This document shows, piece by piece, positions 9,136 to 19,953 of a stretch of DNA of 51,248 bases; the first letter of the stretch is position 1; each line of letters starts with the position of its first letter. This stretch comes from an uncultured Clostridia bacterium. Lineage in GTDB: Bacteria; Bacillota; Clostridia; TANB77; CAG-465. The position numbers and the translations under genes were made by a program. Under the pieces are notes generated by a model. That model was not told the DNA's origin. It saw nothing but the letters and a program-made list of their open reading frames with translations, and ran no database searches. The DNA lies in contig CANQPW010000007.1 of the NCBI GenBank assembly GCA_947625855.1, positions 1 through 51,248 on the forward strand. Reading direction: 5' to 3'.

Positions 9136-11292
9136 ATGGATAATATAGCAAAAAAAATTGCAGTAGAATTGGGAATAAAAGAAATACAAGTACAAAAGAC
9201 AATAAAGCTTATAGATGAAGGGAATACAATACCTTTTATTGCAAGGTATAGAAAAGAAATAACAGGAAATTTAGATGATGAATGTCTAAGAAAATTAAAT
9301 GATAGACTTGAATATTTAAGGAATCTTGAGTTAAGAAAAGAAGAAGTTATAAGATTAATTGAAGAACAAGGAAAATTAACAGAAGAATTAAAAAAAGAAA
9401 TACTTTCTGCTGATATATTAACAGAAGTAGAAGATTTATACAGACCATATAAACAAAAGAAAAGAACAAAAGCAACTATTGCAAGAGAAAAAGGACTTGA
9501 ACCATTTGCAGTAAGAATACTTGAACAAAATGAAAAAAATGGCAGTGTAGAAGAAATTGCAATAAATTATATAAATAAAGAAAAAGGTGTAGAAAATGTA
9601 GAGGATGCAATAAGTGGAGCTTTAGATATAATTGCTGAGGATATATCTGATAATGCAAGTTACAGAAAGAATATAAGAAGATTATCTTATGTAACTGGTA
9701 AAATTGTTTCAATGGCACAAGATGATACTAAAAAATCAAATTATGAAATGTATTATAAATATGAAGAGCCTGTAAAATGGATACCATCACATAGAATACT
9801 TGCTATGAATAGAGGAGAAAAAGAAGGATATTTAAAAGTAAAACTTGAAGTAGATGACACAAGAATGGAAAAATACTTAGAAAGTAGAATTATAACAAAA
9901 AATAGCATATATAATGAGTTGATTAAAGAGGCAATAAAAGATTCATATAAAAGACTAATAAAACCATCTATTGAAAGGGAAATTAGAGCAGATAAATTTG
10001 AACAAGCCTCAGATAAAGCAATAGAAGTATTTGGGGTAAATCTTAAGAGTTTAATTTTAAGTGCTCCATTAAAAGATAAGGTCGTAATGGGATTTGATCC
10101 TGCATATAGAACTGGGTGTAAAATTGCAATAATAGATGAGACTGGAAAATTATTAGGTTATGATACTGTATATCCAACAGCTCCACAAGAAGATATAGAA
10201 GGTTCAACTAAAACTTTATTAAATCTTATAGATAAGTATAAGGTAGATATGATAGCAATAGGAAATGGAACTGCTTCAAGAGAGTCAGAAATGTTTATTT
10301 CTGATGTTATAAAAAAAGCAAAAAGAAAAGTATTTTATACAATAGTAAATGAGGCAGGAGCATCAGTTTATTCTGCATCAGAGCTTGCAACAAGTGAGTA
10401 TCCTGATATAAATGTATCAATTAGAGGTGCAATATCTATTGCAAGAAGACTACAAGATCCTATGGCAGAGCTTGTAAAGATAACACCTAGAAGTATAGGA
10501 GTAGGACAATACCAACATGATGTTAATCAAAAAAGACTTGACAGTACACTAACTGGTGTTGTTGAAGATGCAGTAAATAGTGTAGGAGTAGATTTAAATA
10601 CTGCAACACCATCACTTTTATCATATGTCTCAGGTATAAATAAAAGTGTATCTAATAATATTGTAAAGTATAGAGATGAAGTAGGTAAATTTAAATCAAG
10701 AAAAGAATTATTAAAAGTACCAAAACTAGGACAGACTGCTTTCTTGCAATGTGCTGGTTTCTTAAAAGTACCAGAATCTAAAAATATTTTAGATAATACT
10801 ATGGTTCATCCAGAATCATATAATGTTGCAGAAAAATTATTAAATGAAATAGGATATGATTTGAAAAATATAGATGTAAAAAATATTTATGAAATAGTAC
10901 CTAAATTAGAAGAATTAAATGTAGAAGAACTATCAGAAAAATTAAATGTAGGTGTTCCTACAATTAAAGATATAATAAATGAACTAAAAAAGCCAGGGAG
11001 AGATCCAAGAGATGAATTACCAAAGCCAATACTTAAAAGTGATGTATTAAAAATAGAAGATTTAAAAGAGGGAATGATACTTAAAGGAACTGTAAGAAAT
11101 GTAACTTGTTTTGGTGCATTTATAGATATTGGTATAAAAAATTCTGCACTTGTTCATATATCAGAAATTAGTGATAAATTTATAAAAAATCCAATGGATG
11201 TACTTTCTGCAGGAGATGTAGTAAATGTTAGAGTAATAGGCATAGATTTAGAAAAAGGAAAAGTAAGTCTTACAATGAAGGGCTTGAATTAA
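9136..11292 (+). CDS. tex: Tex-family RNA-binding transcription accessory protein (YqgF-like, HhH, S1)
   Basis: IPFIARYRKEITGNLDDE; FDPAYRTGCKIAIID; IGVGQYQHDVNQKRLDSTL; C-terminal S1 domain. Confidence 0.95.
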   Translation: MDNIAKKIAVELGIKEIQVQKTIKLIDEGNTIPFIARYRKEITGNLDDECLRKLNDRLEYLRNLELRKEEVIRLIEEQGKLTEELKKEILSADILTEVEDLYRPYKQKKRTKATIAREKGLEPFAVRILEQNEKNGSVEEIAINYINKEKGVENVEDAISGALDIIAEDISDNASYRKNIRRLSYVTGKIVSMAQDDTKKSNYEMYYKYEEPVKWIPSHRILAMNRGEKEGYLKVKLEVDDTRMEKYLESRIITKNSIYNELIKEAIKDSYKRLIKPSIEREIRADKFEQASDKAIEVFGVNLKSLILSAPLKDKVVMGFDPAYRTGCKIAIIDETGKLLGYDTVYPTAPQEDIEGSTKTLLNLIDKYKVDMIAIGNGTASRESEMFISDVIKKAKRKVFYTIVNEAGASVYSASELATSEYPDINVSIRGAISIARRLQDPMAELVKITPRSIGVGQYQHDVNQKRLDSTLTGVVEDAVNSVGVDLNTATPSLLSYVSGINKSVSNNIVKYRDEVGKFKSRKELLKVPKLGQTAFLQCAGFLKVPESKNILDNTMVHPESYNVAEKLLNEIGYDLKNIDVKNIYEIVPKLEELNVEELSEKLNVGVPTIKDIINELKKPGRDPRDELPKPILKSDVLKIEDLKEGMILKGTVRNVTCFGAFIDIGIKNSALVHISEISDKFIKNPMDVLSAGDVVNVRVIGIDLEKGKVSLTMKGLN

Positions 11293-11366
11293 TTATTTTT
11301 TGTGATAAAATTAAAATATAATAATTGTTTAAAACTTTTTAAGTTTTATATAAGGGGGAAAATAAT

Positions 11367-12443
11367 ATGGATAGAAAAATTAGGGTAGCTCAGTATGGAT
11401 GTGGAAAAATGTCAGTTTACACAATGAGGTATGTATATGAAAAAGGTGCAGAAATAGTTGCAGCTTTTGATATTAGAAAAGAGCTTTTTGGTAAAGATAT
11501 TTCTACTGTAATGGGTGGAGAAAAAAAAGGTGTTAATATATTTGATGCAAGTAATGCAGAAAATGTATTAAAAGAAATAAAGCCAGATATTTGTATTATA
11601 ACAACTATGAGTTTAATGAAAGATGTATATGAAGCATTTAAGTTATGTGCAAAACTTGGAATAAATGCTATATCTACTTGTGAAGAAGCATTTTATCCTA
11701 TGAATTCAATACCAAATATGACAAAAGAATTAGATGAACTTGCAAAATCAACTGGTTGTACTTTAACTGGTGCAGGATATCAAGATGTATATTGGGGAAA
11801 TTTAATTGCAACTATTGCAGGATCTACACATAAAATAACAAAAATTAAAGGAAGCTCAAGTTATAATGTAGAAGATTATGGTATAGCACTTGCACGTGCT
11901 CATGGAGCAGGACTTTCACTTGAAGGATTTGATAAAGTTGTTGCATCTGCTGACAGAATTACAGATGAAGAAAGAAAAGCAGTTATTGAAAAAGGTGATT
12001 ATGCACCATCATATATGTGGAATGTAAATGGATGGCTTGCAGAAAAATTAGGACTTCATATAAAATCACAAACACAAAAAACTGTACCACAAATACATGA
12101 TAAAGATTTAGAGTCTTCAACTCTTGGTATGACAGTACCAGCAGGTTATGCAACTGGTATGTCAGCAGTGGTTACAACAACAACAGAAGAGGGTGTTGTA
12201 ATAGAGTCTGAATGTATTGGAAAAGTATATGCAGAGGATGAATATGATAAAAATGTATGGACTATATATGGTGAACCAGATACAACTGTTACTATTGAAA
12301 AACCTGCAACAGTAGAACTTACTTGTGCAACAATAGTAAATCGTATTCCAGATGTAATAAATGCAGAATCAGGATTTGTACCAACATCAAGAATGCCAGT
12401 ATTAAGTTATAGAAATGAGTCTTTGGAAAAATATGTAAAATAA
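11367..12443 (+). CDS. NAD(P)-binding oxidoreductase resembling dihydrodipicolinate reductase / 2,4-diaminopentanoate dehydrogenase
   Basis: IRVAQYGCGKMSVYTMRYVYEKGAEIVAAFDI Rossmann motif; GAGYQDVYWGNL. Confidence 0.65.
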   Translation: MDRKIRVAQYGCGKMSVYTMRYVYEKGAEIVAAFDIRKELFGKDISTVMGGEKKGVNIFDASNAENVLKEIKPDICIITTMSLMKDVYEAFKLCAKLGINAISTCEEAFYPMNSIPNMTKELDELAKSTGCTLTGAGYQDVYWGNLIATIAGSTHKITKIKGSSSYNVEDYGIALARAHGAGLSLEGFDKVVASADRITDEERKAVIEKGDYAPSYMWNVNGWLAEKLGLHIKSQTQKTVPQIHDKDLESSTLGMTVPAGYATGMSAVVTTTTEEGVVIESECIGKVYAEDEYDKNVWTIYGEPDTTVTIEKPATVELTCATIVNRIPDVINAESGFVPTSRMPVLSYRNESLEKYVK

Positions 12444-12482
12444 TAAATGTTGCAATTTTTATATATTTGTGATATAATAGTA

Positions 12483-12712
12483 ACATAACGTTGACGGGAC
12501 GAGTAAAAATATACACTGCTAAAAGAGAGAACTAGTCGTGGGCTGAAAGCTAGTTTTAGTAAGAGTATTTTGAAGACTACCCCAGAGTTAGTAGGAAACT
12601 ACCGTTGATTTCGTAAAATCTTAAATTAAGTTAAATATAGGGTGGAACCGTGCAAAATATATTTGTACCCCTATAGGCAAAAAAAATGTATTTGTCTATG
12701 GGGGTACATTTT
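12483..12712 (+). promoter_or_regulatory. T-box leader (threonine), with terminator/antiterminator
   Basis: AGGGTGGAACCGTGC T-box sequence; Stem I with GAAG-ACT-ACC (candidate Thr specifier ACU at 12576-12578); terminator TACCCCTATAGGCAAA...TTTGTCTATGGGGGTA + T-run; directly upstream of thrS. Confidence 0.9.
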
Positions 12713-12732
12713 TTTAAAAAGGAGTGATTTTT

Positions 12733-14508
12733 ATGCCAAAATTTGTTAACAGAAATAATGAAGTATATGAAGGAGAATATGACTTACATGTGTTAAGACA
12801 TACAGCATCTCATATAATGGCGCAAGCAATTAAAAGATTGTGGCCTGAAGCAAAGCTTGCAATAGGACCAGCAATAGAAAATGGTTTTTACTATGATATA
12901 GACTTAGATTATAGATTATCAGACGAAGATTTAGTAAAAATTGAAGAAGAAATGAAAAATATAACTAAAGAAAATTTGAAGATTGAAAGCTTTAAGTTGC
13001 CAAGAGATGAAGCTATTTCTCTTATGAAATCAAGAAATGAAGATTATAAAGTGGAGCTTATAGAAGATTTAGATGAAGGAGAAGAAATATCATTTTTTAA
13101 ACAAGGAGAATTTGTAGATTTATGTGTAGGCCCTCATATGACTTATACAAAAGCATTAAAAGTGTTTAAGTTATTTAATGTAACAGGTGCTTATTGGAGA
13201 GGCGACGAAAAGAATAAAATGTTACAAAGAATTTATGGTACAGCTTTTCAAACAAAAGAAGAATTAGATGAATATTTAAATTTACTTGAAGAAGCAAAAC
13301 AAAGAGATCATAGAAAACTTGGAAAAGAATTAGAGCTATTTATGACTCATGAGTTAGTTGGTTCAGGACTTCCTATGTATTTACCAAATGGTGCAACTGT
13401 AAGAAGAATATTAGAAAGGTATATTGTAGATAAAGAAATAGCATTAGGATATGATCATGTTTATACACCATCACTTGCAAATGTTGACTTGTATAAAATA
13501 AGTGGACACTGGGATCATTACAAAGAGGATATGTTCCCTGTAATGCAAATGGGAAATGAAGAACTTGTATTAAGACCTATGAATTGTCCTCATCATATGT
13601 TAATATATAAAAATAAATTACATTCATATAGAGATTTACCAATACGTATAGGAGAACTTGCACATGATTTCAGATATGAAGATAGTGGTGCAGTATGTGG
13701 TCTTGAAAGAGTAAGAGAAATGTGTCAAAATGATGCACATTTATTTGTAAGACCAGACCAAATAAAAGAGGAATTTAGAAAAGTTGTTGAATTGATACTT
13801 TCTGTATATGAAGATTTTGGATTTAAAGATTATAGTTTTAGATTATCTTTAAGAGATAAAAATAATAAAGAAAAATATTTTGATGATGATGAAATGTGGG
13901 AAAAAGCAGAATCTCAATTAAGAGATATACTTACAGAATTTGGTGTAGATTTTTATGAAGCTGAGGGAGAAGCAGCATTCTATGGACCAAAATTAGATGT
14001 TCAAATAAAATCTGCAATAGGTCATGATGTTACTGTTTCTACTTGTCAACTTGATTTCTTACTTCCAGAAAGATTTGAACTTGAATATATTGGAGAGGAT
14101 GGAAAACCACATAGACCAGTAGTAATACATAGAGCAATTCTTGGTACAATGGATAGATTTATGTGTTTCTTAATTGAAGAAACAAAAGGAATATTTCCAC
14201 TATGGCTTGCACCTGTTCAAGTTAAAGTATTACCTATATCTGAAAATGAAGTAGATTATGCAAATAGCATAAAAGATGAATTATTAAAAGAAGGATATAG
14301 AGTTGAAGTAGATAGTGATACACAAAAAATTGGCTATAAGATACGTCAAGCACAATTACAAAAAATACCATATATGCTAGTAATTGGTGCAAAAGAAAAA
14401 GAAGATAAGATGGTATCTTTGCGTAAGAGAAATGGTGAGAAAAAAGATAATATAACAGTAGAAGAATTAATTAATGAATTAAAAGATAACATGAAAAATA
14501 GAATATAA
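12733..14508 (+). CDS. thrS: Threonyl-tRNA synthetase lacking the N-terminal TGS domain
   Basis: [29 protein letters not shown]; start ATG 12733 after GGAGTG. Confidence 0.95.
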   Translation: MPKFVNRNNEVYEGEYDLHVLRHTASHIMAQAIKRLWPEAKLAIGPAIENGFYYDIDLDYRLSDEDLVKIEEEMKNITKENLKIESFKLPRDEAISLMKSRNEDYKVELIEDLDEGEEISFFKQGEFVDLCVGPHMTYTKALKVFKLFNVTGAYWRGDEKNKMLQRIYGTAFQTKEELDEYLNLLEEAKQRDHRKLGKELELFMTHELVGSGLPMYLPNGATVRRILERYIVDKEIALGYDHVYTPSLANVDLYKISGHWDHYKEDMFPVMQMGNEELVLRPMNCPHHMLIYKNKLHSYRDLPIRIGELAHDFRYEDSGAVCGLERVREMCQNDAHLFVRPDQIKEEFRKVVELILSVYEDFGFKDYSFRLSLRDKNNKEKYFDDDEMWEKAESQLRDILTEFGVDFYEAEGEAAFYGPKLDVQIKSAIGHDVTVSTCQLDFLLPERFELEYIGEDGKPHRPVVIHRAILGTMDRFMCFLIEETKGIFPLWLAPVQVKVLPISENEVDYANSIKDELLKEGYRVEVDSDTQKIGYKIRQAQLQKIPYMLVIGAKEKEDKMVSLRKRNGEKKDNITVEELINELKDNMKNRI

Positions 14509-14522
14509 AAATTGTGATTTTG

Positions 14523-14572
14523 TCAAGTAGTAGGCTTTTTTTGTTAAAAAGTAAAAACTACTTGATTTTTTA
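14523..14572 (+). terminator. Rho-independent terminator
   Basis: TCAAGTAG...CTACTTGATTTTT. Confidence 0.6.
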
Positions 14573-14657
14573 TTTTATATTATATATAATCTAATTGTAA
14601 TATGATTTACATCATATTTTACGAATGAAAAATTGAAGTATCAATAGGAGGTAGAAA

Positions 14658-14921
14658 ATGGATATATTAAAAATTTCAGCAAAATCAAGCCCAAATTCAG
14701 TTGCAGGAGCTATCGCAGGCCTTGTTAAAGAAAATGGAAAGGCAGAAATGCAAGCAATAGGAGCAGGGGCAATAAATCAAGCAATAAAGGCAGTAGCAAT
14801 TGCAAGAGGATTCGTAGCACCAACAGGTGTAGAACTAGTATGTTCACCAGCTTTTACAGAGGTTATGATTGATAATGAAGAAAAAACAGGTATCAAATTT
14901 GTAGTTGAACCTAAAGCGTAA
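14658..14921 (+). CDS. spoVS: Stage V sporulation protein S
   Basis: MDILKISAKSSPNSVAGAIAGLVKENGKAEMQAIGAGAINQAIKAVAIARG. Confidence 0.96.
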   Translation: MDILKISAKSSPNSVAGAIAGLVKENGKAEMQAIGAGAINQAIKAVAIARGFVAPTGVELVCSPAFTEVMIDNEEKTGIKFVVEPKA

Positions 14922-14939
14922 AAAAAGAAAAAATAATTG

Positions 14940-14977
14940 AACTCAAAAAGATAAAAAACTATCTTTTTGAGTTTTTC
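14940..14977 (+). terminator. Rho-independent terminator
   Basis: ACTCAAAAAGATA...TATCTTTTTGAGTTTTT. Confidence 0.8.
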
Positions 14978-15027
14978 TGTGATATAATTTTTTTCAATGT
15001 AAATACTAATTAAGAGTAGGTGATAAA

Positions 15028-16767
15028 ATGGGACCAAAGATTATAAATTCTCATAGATATAAAACAATAACTAGAAAAAAAGCCTTAAGTAAAAAAGAAC
15101 AAAAATATAAAAGCTTTGAAAAAGAAAAAAACAAAAAAAGAAAGAAAGATAAAAAAGAACAAAGTGTAAATCAGAATTTTTTTATTAGAACAAATATACA
15201 GGAAAATAATTTTAAAGAAAAAAATAACTATAAAAAAGATGATAAAGAAAACAGTAAAAAAATATATATACCAAAAACTTTTAAAATAGCAGTATTAGTT
15301 ATATTGCTTGTAGGAATTTCTTTTTTATCAAAAGAATTAATAAATATAGAAGATTCACCAATTATTAAAGTATTTTCATTAAATAAAGAAAAAGAAATTG
15401 ATTTAGTAAAAGATTATGATTTAAAAATTGGAATAAATGGGCTTGATACAACGGACTTAAATACAACTCAAAATATTATCTTAAGAGAATTTGAAAAATT
15501 AAATAACTCAAAATTAATTAGTATAAACAAAGATTATAGTATAACATATTTAGCTGCAAATACAATTGAAAAGATATCAAATAAAGAATACAATATACTT
15601 TTAAATCCAAAATATGATGTTACAATACAAGATTTTAAAAATACAGTAGAAAATATAAAAAATGTAGGAGAATCAAATATATATTACAAATATATATCAA
15701 ATATAGAAAGCATTGAAGAAATATCAAATAAACAATTTAAAATAAAACTTAGTCAGGAAAATCCATATTTTTTGTATGCACTTGATTTTCCAATAAAATC
15801 AGATAAGGCAAAAAAAGAATATATAATACAAAATGCAGATAATGGAAATATTGAATTTTCAAGAAAAGACTCAGAAAGTACAATAAAAAGTATTAAAATA
15901 ACTAATTTTGATGATTCTGATAAAATGGTAGAAGCTTTTAGAAATAATAGCATTGATATCTTTTTTGCATCATCAAATAATGCTATGCAGTTAATTGGAA
16001 AACATGAATATAATGTAAAAAAATATAGAAATGGTGAAACTATTTTTTTATTTGGAAATAAAGATTCTAGATTATATAGTAAAAAAGAGGTAAGAGAAGC
16101 AATATTATATTCTTTAAATAGACAAGAAATAGTAAAAGAAGTAAATAATAATTATGGGGAGGTAATAGATTTACCTTTCATATATTCAAATATAAAATAT
16201 AAATATGATATTTATGGAGCTCAAAATGTACTTTTATCATCTTCTTGGAAAAAAGGTGATGATGGAATATTTTTTAAACAAGAGTCTGAAGAAAATATAA
16301 GGCTTGAATTAAATTTACTTGTAAATACTGATGATCAAAATAAAAGAAAAATTGCTGAAAAAATAAAAGATATGTGTTATAATTCAGGTATAGTTATAAA
16401 TATTGAATATTTAAGCAAAGATGAAATATCAGCTAAGGTATCAAACAGAGAATATGACCTAGTACTTGCAGATGTATTAGTAAATGATTATCCAGATATT
16501 ACATATCTTAATGAGTATGTAAATATAAATCAAGCAGTAGATACAGCAATAAAACAAGTAAATAATTCAAGTATAGAAAGTTTACCTGAAAATATTTCTA
16601 ATTTGCAAAATGTATTATCAAGTGAGGTAGCATGTATTGGTATTTTTGCAAGAAATATAAATGTTGTATATCAAAAAGATATTACAGGATTTGAAGATTT
16701 AAATTATTTTAAAGTATTTGATAATATAGATAATATTGGAAAGATAAATGATAAAATAGGAGGTTAG
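15028..16767 (+). CDS. Membrane-anchored family 5 solute-binding-like protein with a basic N-terminal tail
   Basis: Lys-rich N-terminus, TM (FKIAVLVILLVGISFL), then SBP_bac_5-like region (VREAILYSLNRQEIVKEV; YDLVLADVLVNDYPDI). Confidence 0.55.
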   Translation: MGPKIINSHRYKTITRKKALSKKEQKYKSFEKEKNKKRKKDKKEQSVNQNFFIRTNIQENNFKEKNNYKKDDKENSKKIYIPKTFKIAVLVILLVGISFLSKELINIEDSPIIKVFSLNKEKEIDLVKDYDLKIGINGLDTTDLNTTQNIILREFEKLNNSKLISINKDYSITYLAANTIEKISNKEYNILLNPKYDVTIQDFKNTVENIKNVGESNIYYKYISNIESIEEISNKQFKIKLSQENPYFLYALDFPIKSDKAKKEYIIQNADNGNIEFSRKDSESTIKSIKITNFDDSDKMVEAFRNNSIDIFFASSNNAMQLIGKHEYNVKKYRNGETIFLFGNKDSRLYSKKEVREAILYSLNRQEIVKEVNNNYGEVIDLPFIYSNIKYKYDIYGAQNVLLSSSWKKGDDGIFFKQESEENIRLELNLLVNTDDQNKRKIAEKIKDMCYNSGIVINIEYLSKDEISAKVSNREYDLVLADVLVNDYPDITYLNEYVNINQAVDTAIKQVNNSSIESLPENISNLQNVLSSEVACIGIFARNINVVYQKDITGFEDLNYFKVFDNIDNIGKINDKIGG

Positions 16768-16768
16768 T

Positions 16769-17773
16769 ATGGAATTTAGTGGAATTTTAAAAAAAATTGT
16801 AGAGGAAGCAAAAAAGGATGTAAAAAAGATCGCTCTTCCAGAGTCAACTGATATTAGAATACTTAAAGCAACTAAAATTATAACAGATGAACATATTGCA
16901 GATATTGTACTTATAGGGGATAGGGAAGAAATACTAAAAATATGTAAAGAAAATGAAATTAAACTAAATGAAAATGTTACATTTAGAAATCCAAAAACAG
17001 ATGAAAAAATTGAATACTATCAAACTGAATTATATGAGCTAAGAAAACATAAAGGTATGACAATTGAACAAGCTAAAAATTTAGTAAATGATAATGTTTA
17101 TTTTGCAACAATGTTAGTAAAACTTGGAGAAGTTGATGGCATGGTAAGTGGAGCAATTCACTCAACATCTGATACGTTAAGACCAGCATTACAAATTGTA
17201 AAAGCAAAAGAAGGGGTAAATACTGTATCATCATTTTTCTTGTTAGAAGCAAAGAATAAAAATTTAGGATGTGATGGAGTTTTTGTATTTGCAGATTGTG
17301 GACTTATAGAATTTCCAACTGAGGAACAGTTAGTAGATATAGCAAAAGCATCAAATGAAAGTTTTAATTTACTTGTAGGGAAAAAATCAAAACTTGCTTT
17401 TCTTTCATATTCTACAAAAGGTAGTGCAAAAAATGAAGCAATAGATAAGATTGTAAGAGTTGTAAATAAATTAAAAGAAGAAAAGGTTGATTTTGAGTTT
17501 GATGGAGAACTTCAACTTGATGCTGCAATAATACCTGAAGTAGCTAAAATTAAAGCACCAAATAGTAATGTGGCAGGACAAGCTAACATTTTAATATTTC
17601 CAAATCTTGAGGCGGGCAATATTTCATATAAAATGGCTCAAAGATTTGGGGATGCTTTAGCTTTTGGACCAATAACACAAGGATTAAAAAGACCAATTAA
17701 CGATTTATCACGTGGATGTAATGTTTTTGATGTGGTTGGAACAATTGCAATTACATGTGTTCAATCAAAATAG
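16769..17773 (+). CDS. pta: Phosphate acetyltransferase
   Basis: KIALPESTDIRILKAT; DGMVSGAIHSTSDTLRPALQIVK; GPITQGLKRPINDLSRGC. Confidence 0.95.
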   Translation: MEFSGILKKIVEEAKKDVKKIALPESTDIRILKATKIITDEHIADIVLIGDREEILKICKENEIKLNENVTFRNPKTDEKIEYYQTELYELRKHKGMTIEQAKNLVNDNVYFATMLVKLGEVDGMVSGAIHSTSDTLRPALQIVKAKEGVNTVSSFFLLEAKNKNLGCDGVFVFADCGLIEFPTEEQLVDIAKASNESFNLLVGKKSKLAFLSYSTKGSAKNEAIDKIVRVVNKLKEEKVDFEFDGELQLDAAIIPEVAKIKAPNSNVAGQANILIFPNLEAGNISYKMAQRFGDALAFGPITQGLKRPINDLSRGCNVFDVVGTIAITCVQSK

Positions 17774-17791
17774 AAAGTAGGGGGTAGAAAA

Positions 17792-18697
17792 GTGCAAGTA
17801 TTTGGAGTCGTAGAGGTTGGTTCAACAACTATTAAAGGATATGGTGTAGCAGGTGAAGAAATTATAGAAGAAAATGTAGTATCTGTAAAATTTAAAGAAA
17901 ATTATAATAAAAATGGAAAATTCTCAGATGAAGATAAAGGAACATTATATTATTATGTAAATAGTTTAAAAAATGAATATGGTATTGTAAAAACATACGG
18001 TGTAGGAATATTTAAGAATATGAGCGAAAAGGAGAAAAGTGATTTCATAATAGAATTTTATGCAAATACTGGAATGGATTTTGAATTTTTATCACAAGAG
18101 CAAGAAATTAATTATATTATTTATGGTGCAATATCTAATATTAAATATTCAAATAAACTGGCTGTAATGGTAGGCGGAATGGGAAATTCTACTGAAATTG
18201 CAATAGTTGAAAGTGGAAATATAATTGAAAAGAAAAGCTCAAAAATTGGGGCAAAAGATATAACAAGTAAATATCCAGATTTAAAAGAAGACGTTGTAAA
18301 ATCAGATTTTAATACTATGGTAAATGAAATTAAAAGTTTGTATAATTTGCCTAAAAATAAATCGGATGTATTAATACTTGCAGGTGGTAACTACATAATG
18401 TTTTATGAAAATCTAAAATATCCATTAAAAGAAAATATATTTTTTAAAGATGAAAATGAACCATATTATTTAGATAAAGATACAATGGATGAATATGATT
18501 ATAACTATTTATATAATAATTCTCTTGAGAAAGTAAAAAAAGAAAATCAAGATAAAAAAATATGTTGGGATTATACAAGAGGAATGCGTTTATGTATAAA
18601 GGTAATATCAGACGAATTAAATGCTAAATATATAATACCTACAAAAGTTTCTATGGTATATGGCATAATTTCTGAGTTAAAAAAAGAAGATAAATAA
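17792..18697 (+). CDS. Ppx/GppA exopolyphosphatase-like ASKHA-fold protein
   Basis: FGVVEVGSTTIKGYGV phosphate-1-like motif; FEFLSQEQEINY; LAVMVGGMGNSTEIAIVESGNII; between pta and ackA. Confidence 0.6.
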   Translation: MQVFGVVEVGSTTIKGYGVAGEEIIEENVVSVKFKENYNKNGKFSDEDKGTLYYYVNSLKNEYGIVKTYGVGIFKNMSEKEKSDFIIEFYANTGMDFEFLSQEQEINYIIYGAISNIKYSNKLAVMVGGMGNSTEIAIVESGNIIEKKSSKIGAKDITSKYPDLKEDVVKSDFNTMVNEIKSLYNLPKNKSDVLILAGGNYIMFYENLKYPLKENIFFKDENEPYYLDKDTMDEYDYNYLYNNSLEKVKKENQDKKICWDYTRGMRLCIKVISDELNAKYIIPTKVSMVYGIISELKKEDK

Positions 18698-18747
18698 TTG
18701 TAATAAAAATAAGGATAATATAAAATATTAGTGGAAGGAGAATATAA

Positions 18748-19953
18748 ATGAAAGTTTTAAGTTTAAATTGTGGAAGCTCAACTATTAAATTTCAACTAAT
18801 TGAGATGGATACAAATGAGGTAATCGCAAAAGGTAGATGTGATAAAGTAGGTTATGATAGCTCAAATATAATATATAAAAACTTAAGGGATGGAAAAATA
18901 TTAGATGAAGTACCTATGAAGATGTCAAATCACAAAGAAGGAATGAAAATTTTATTAGATACTTTACAAGATGAAAAAATAGGTGTTATAAAAAGTTTAG
19001 AAGAAGTATATGCAGTAGGTCATAGAACTCCACATGGAGGAGAAAAATTTTATGAGGCCACTCTTATAACTCCAGAAGTTTTAAATGAAATTGAAGCATT
19101 ATCTCCACTTGCACCACTTCATACGCCAGGTGTAATTATGGGAATAAAAGCAATTATGGAACTTGCACCAAATCTAAAAAATGTAGCAGTATTTGATACA
19201 TCATTTCATCAAACTATACCAGATTTTAATTATATTTATGGAATAGATTATAAATATTATGAAAAATATAGAATAAGAAGATATGGTTTTCATGGAACAT
19301 CATATATGTATATTTTATCAAGGTTAGAGGAAATATTAAATAAGCCAAAGGATGAAATAAATGCAATTATTTGTCATATAGGTAGTGGAGCAAGTATTTG
19401 TGCTATAAAAAATGGAAAATCATATGATACTTCAATGGGATTTACTCCAACAGAGGGACTTGTTATGGAAACAAGATGTGGTGATATAGACCCATCAATT
19501 GTAACTAAACTTATGAAAGAAGAAAACTTAAGCGCAGATGAAGTAGATGATATATTAAATAAAAAATCTGGAAGACTTGGAATAGCTGGTATTGGTGATT
19601 TTAGAATGTTAAAAGAAGCAGCTTTAAAAGGTGATGAAAAAGCAATACTTGCAAGAAATATTCAAAGTAATAAAACAAAGAAATATATAGGTGCATATAT
19701 GGCAGAATTAAATAGAGTAGATGCAATATGCTTTACTGGTGGTATTGCAGAAAACAATGCTTGTGAAAGAAAAAAATGTGTAGAAAATATGGAAGAATTA
19801 GGTATTGTTATAGATGATGAAAGAAATGAAAAAGTAGCAGGAAAGGAAACTTTAATATCTGCTGATAATTCAAAAATAAAGGTATATATGATACCTACAA
19901 ATGAGGAGTTAGAAATAGCAAAACAAACTTTGGATGTGGTATCAAAATGCTAG
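18748..19953 (+). CDS. ackA: Acetate kinase
   Basis: MKVLSLNCGSSTIKFQL; GHRTPHGGEKF; RYGFHGTSYMYI; CFTGGIAENN. Confidence 0.97.
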   Translation: MKVLSLNCGSSTIKFQLIEMDTNEVIAKGRCDKVGYDSSNIIYKNLRDGKILDEVPMKMSNHKEGMKILLDTLQDEKIGVIKSLEEVYAVGHRTPHGGEKFYEATLITPEVLNEIEALSPLAPLHTPGVIMGIKAIMELAPNLKNVAVFDTSFHQTIPDFNYIYGIDYKYYEKYRIRRYGFHGTSYMYILSRLEEILNKPKDEINAIICHIGSGASICAIKNGKSYDTSMGFTPTEGLVMETRCGDIDPSIVTKLMKEENLSADEVDDILNKKSGRLGIAGIGDFRMLKEAALKGDEKAILARNIQSNKTKKYIGAYMAELNRVDAICFTGGIAENNACERKKCVENMEELGIVIDDERNEKVAGKETLISADNSKIKVYMIPTNEELEIAKQTLDVVSKC

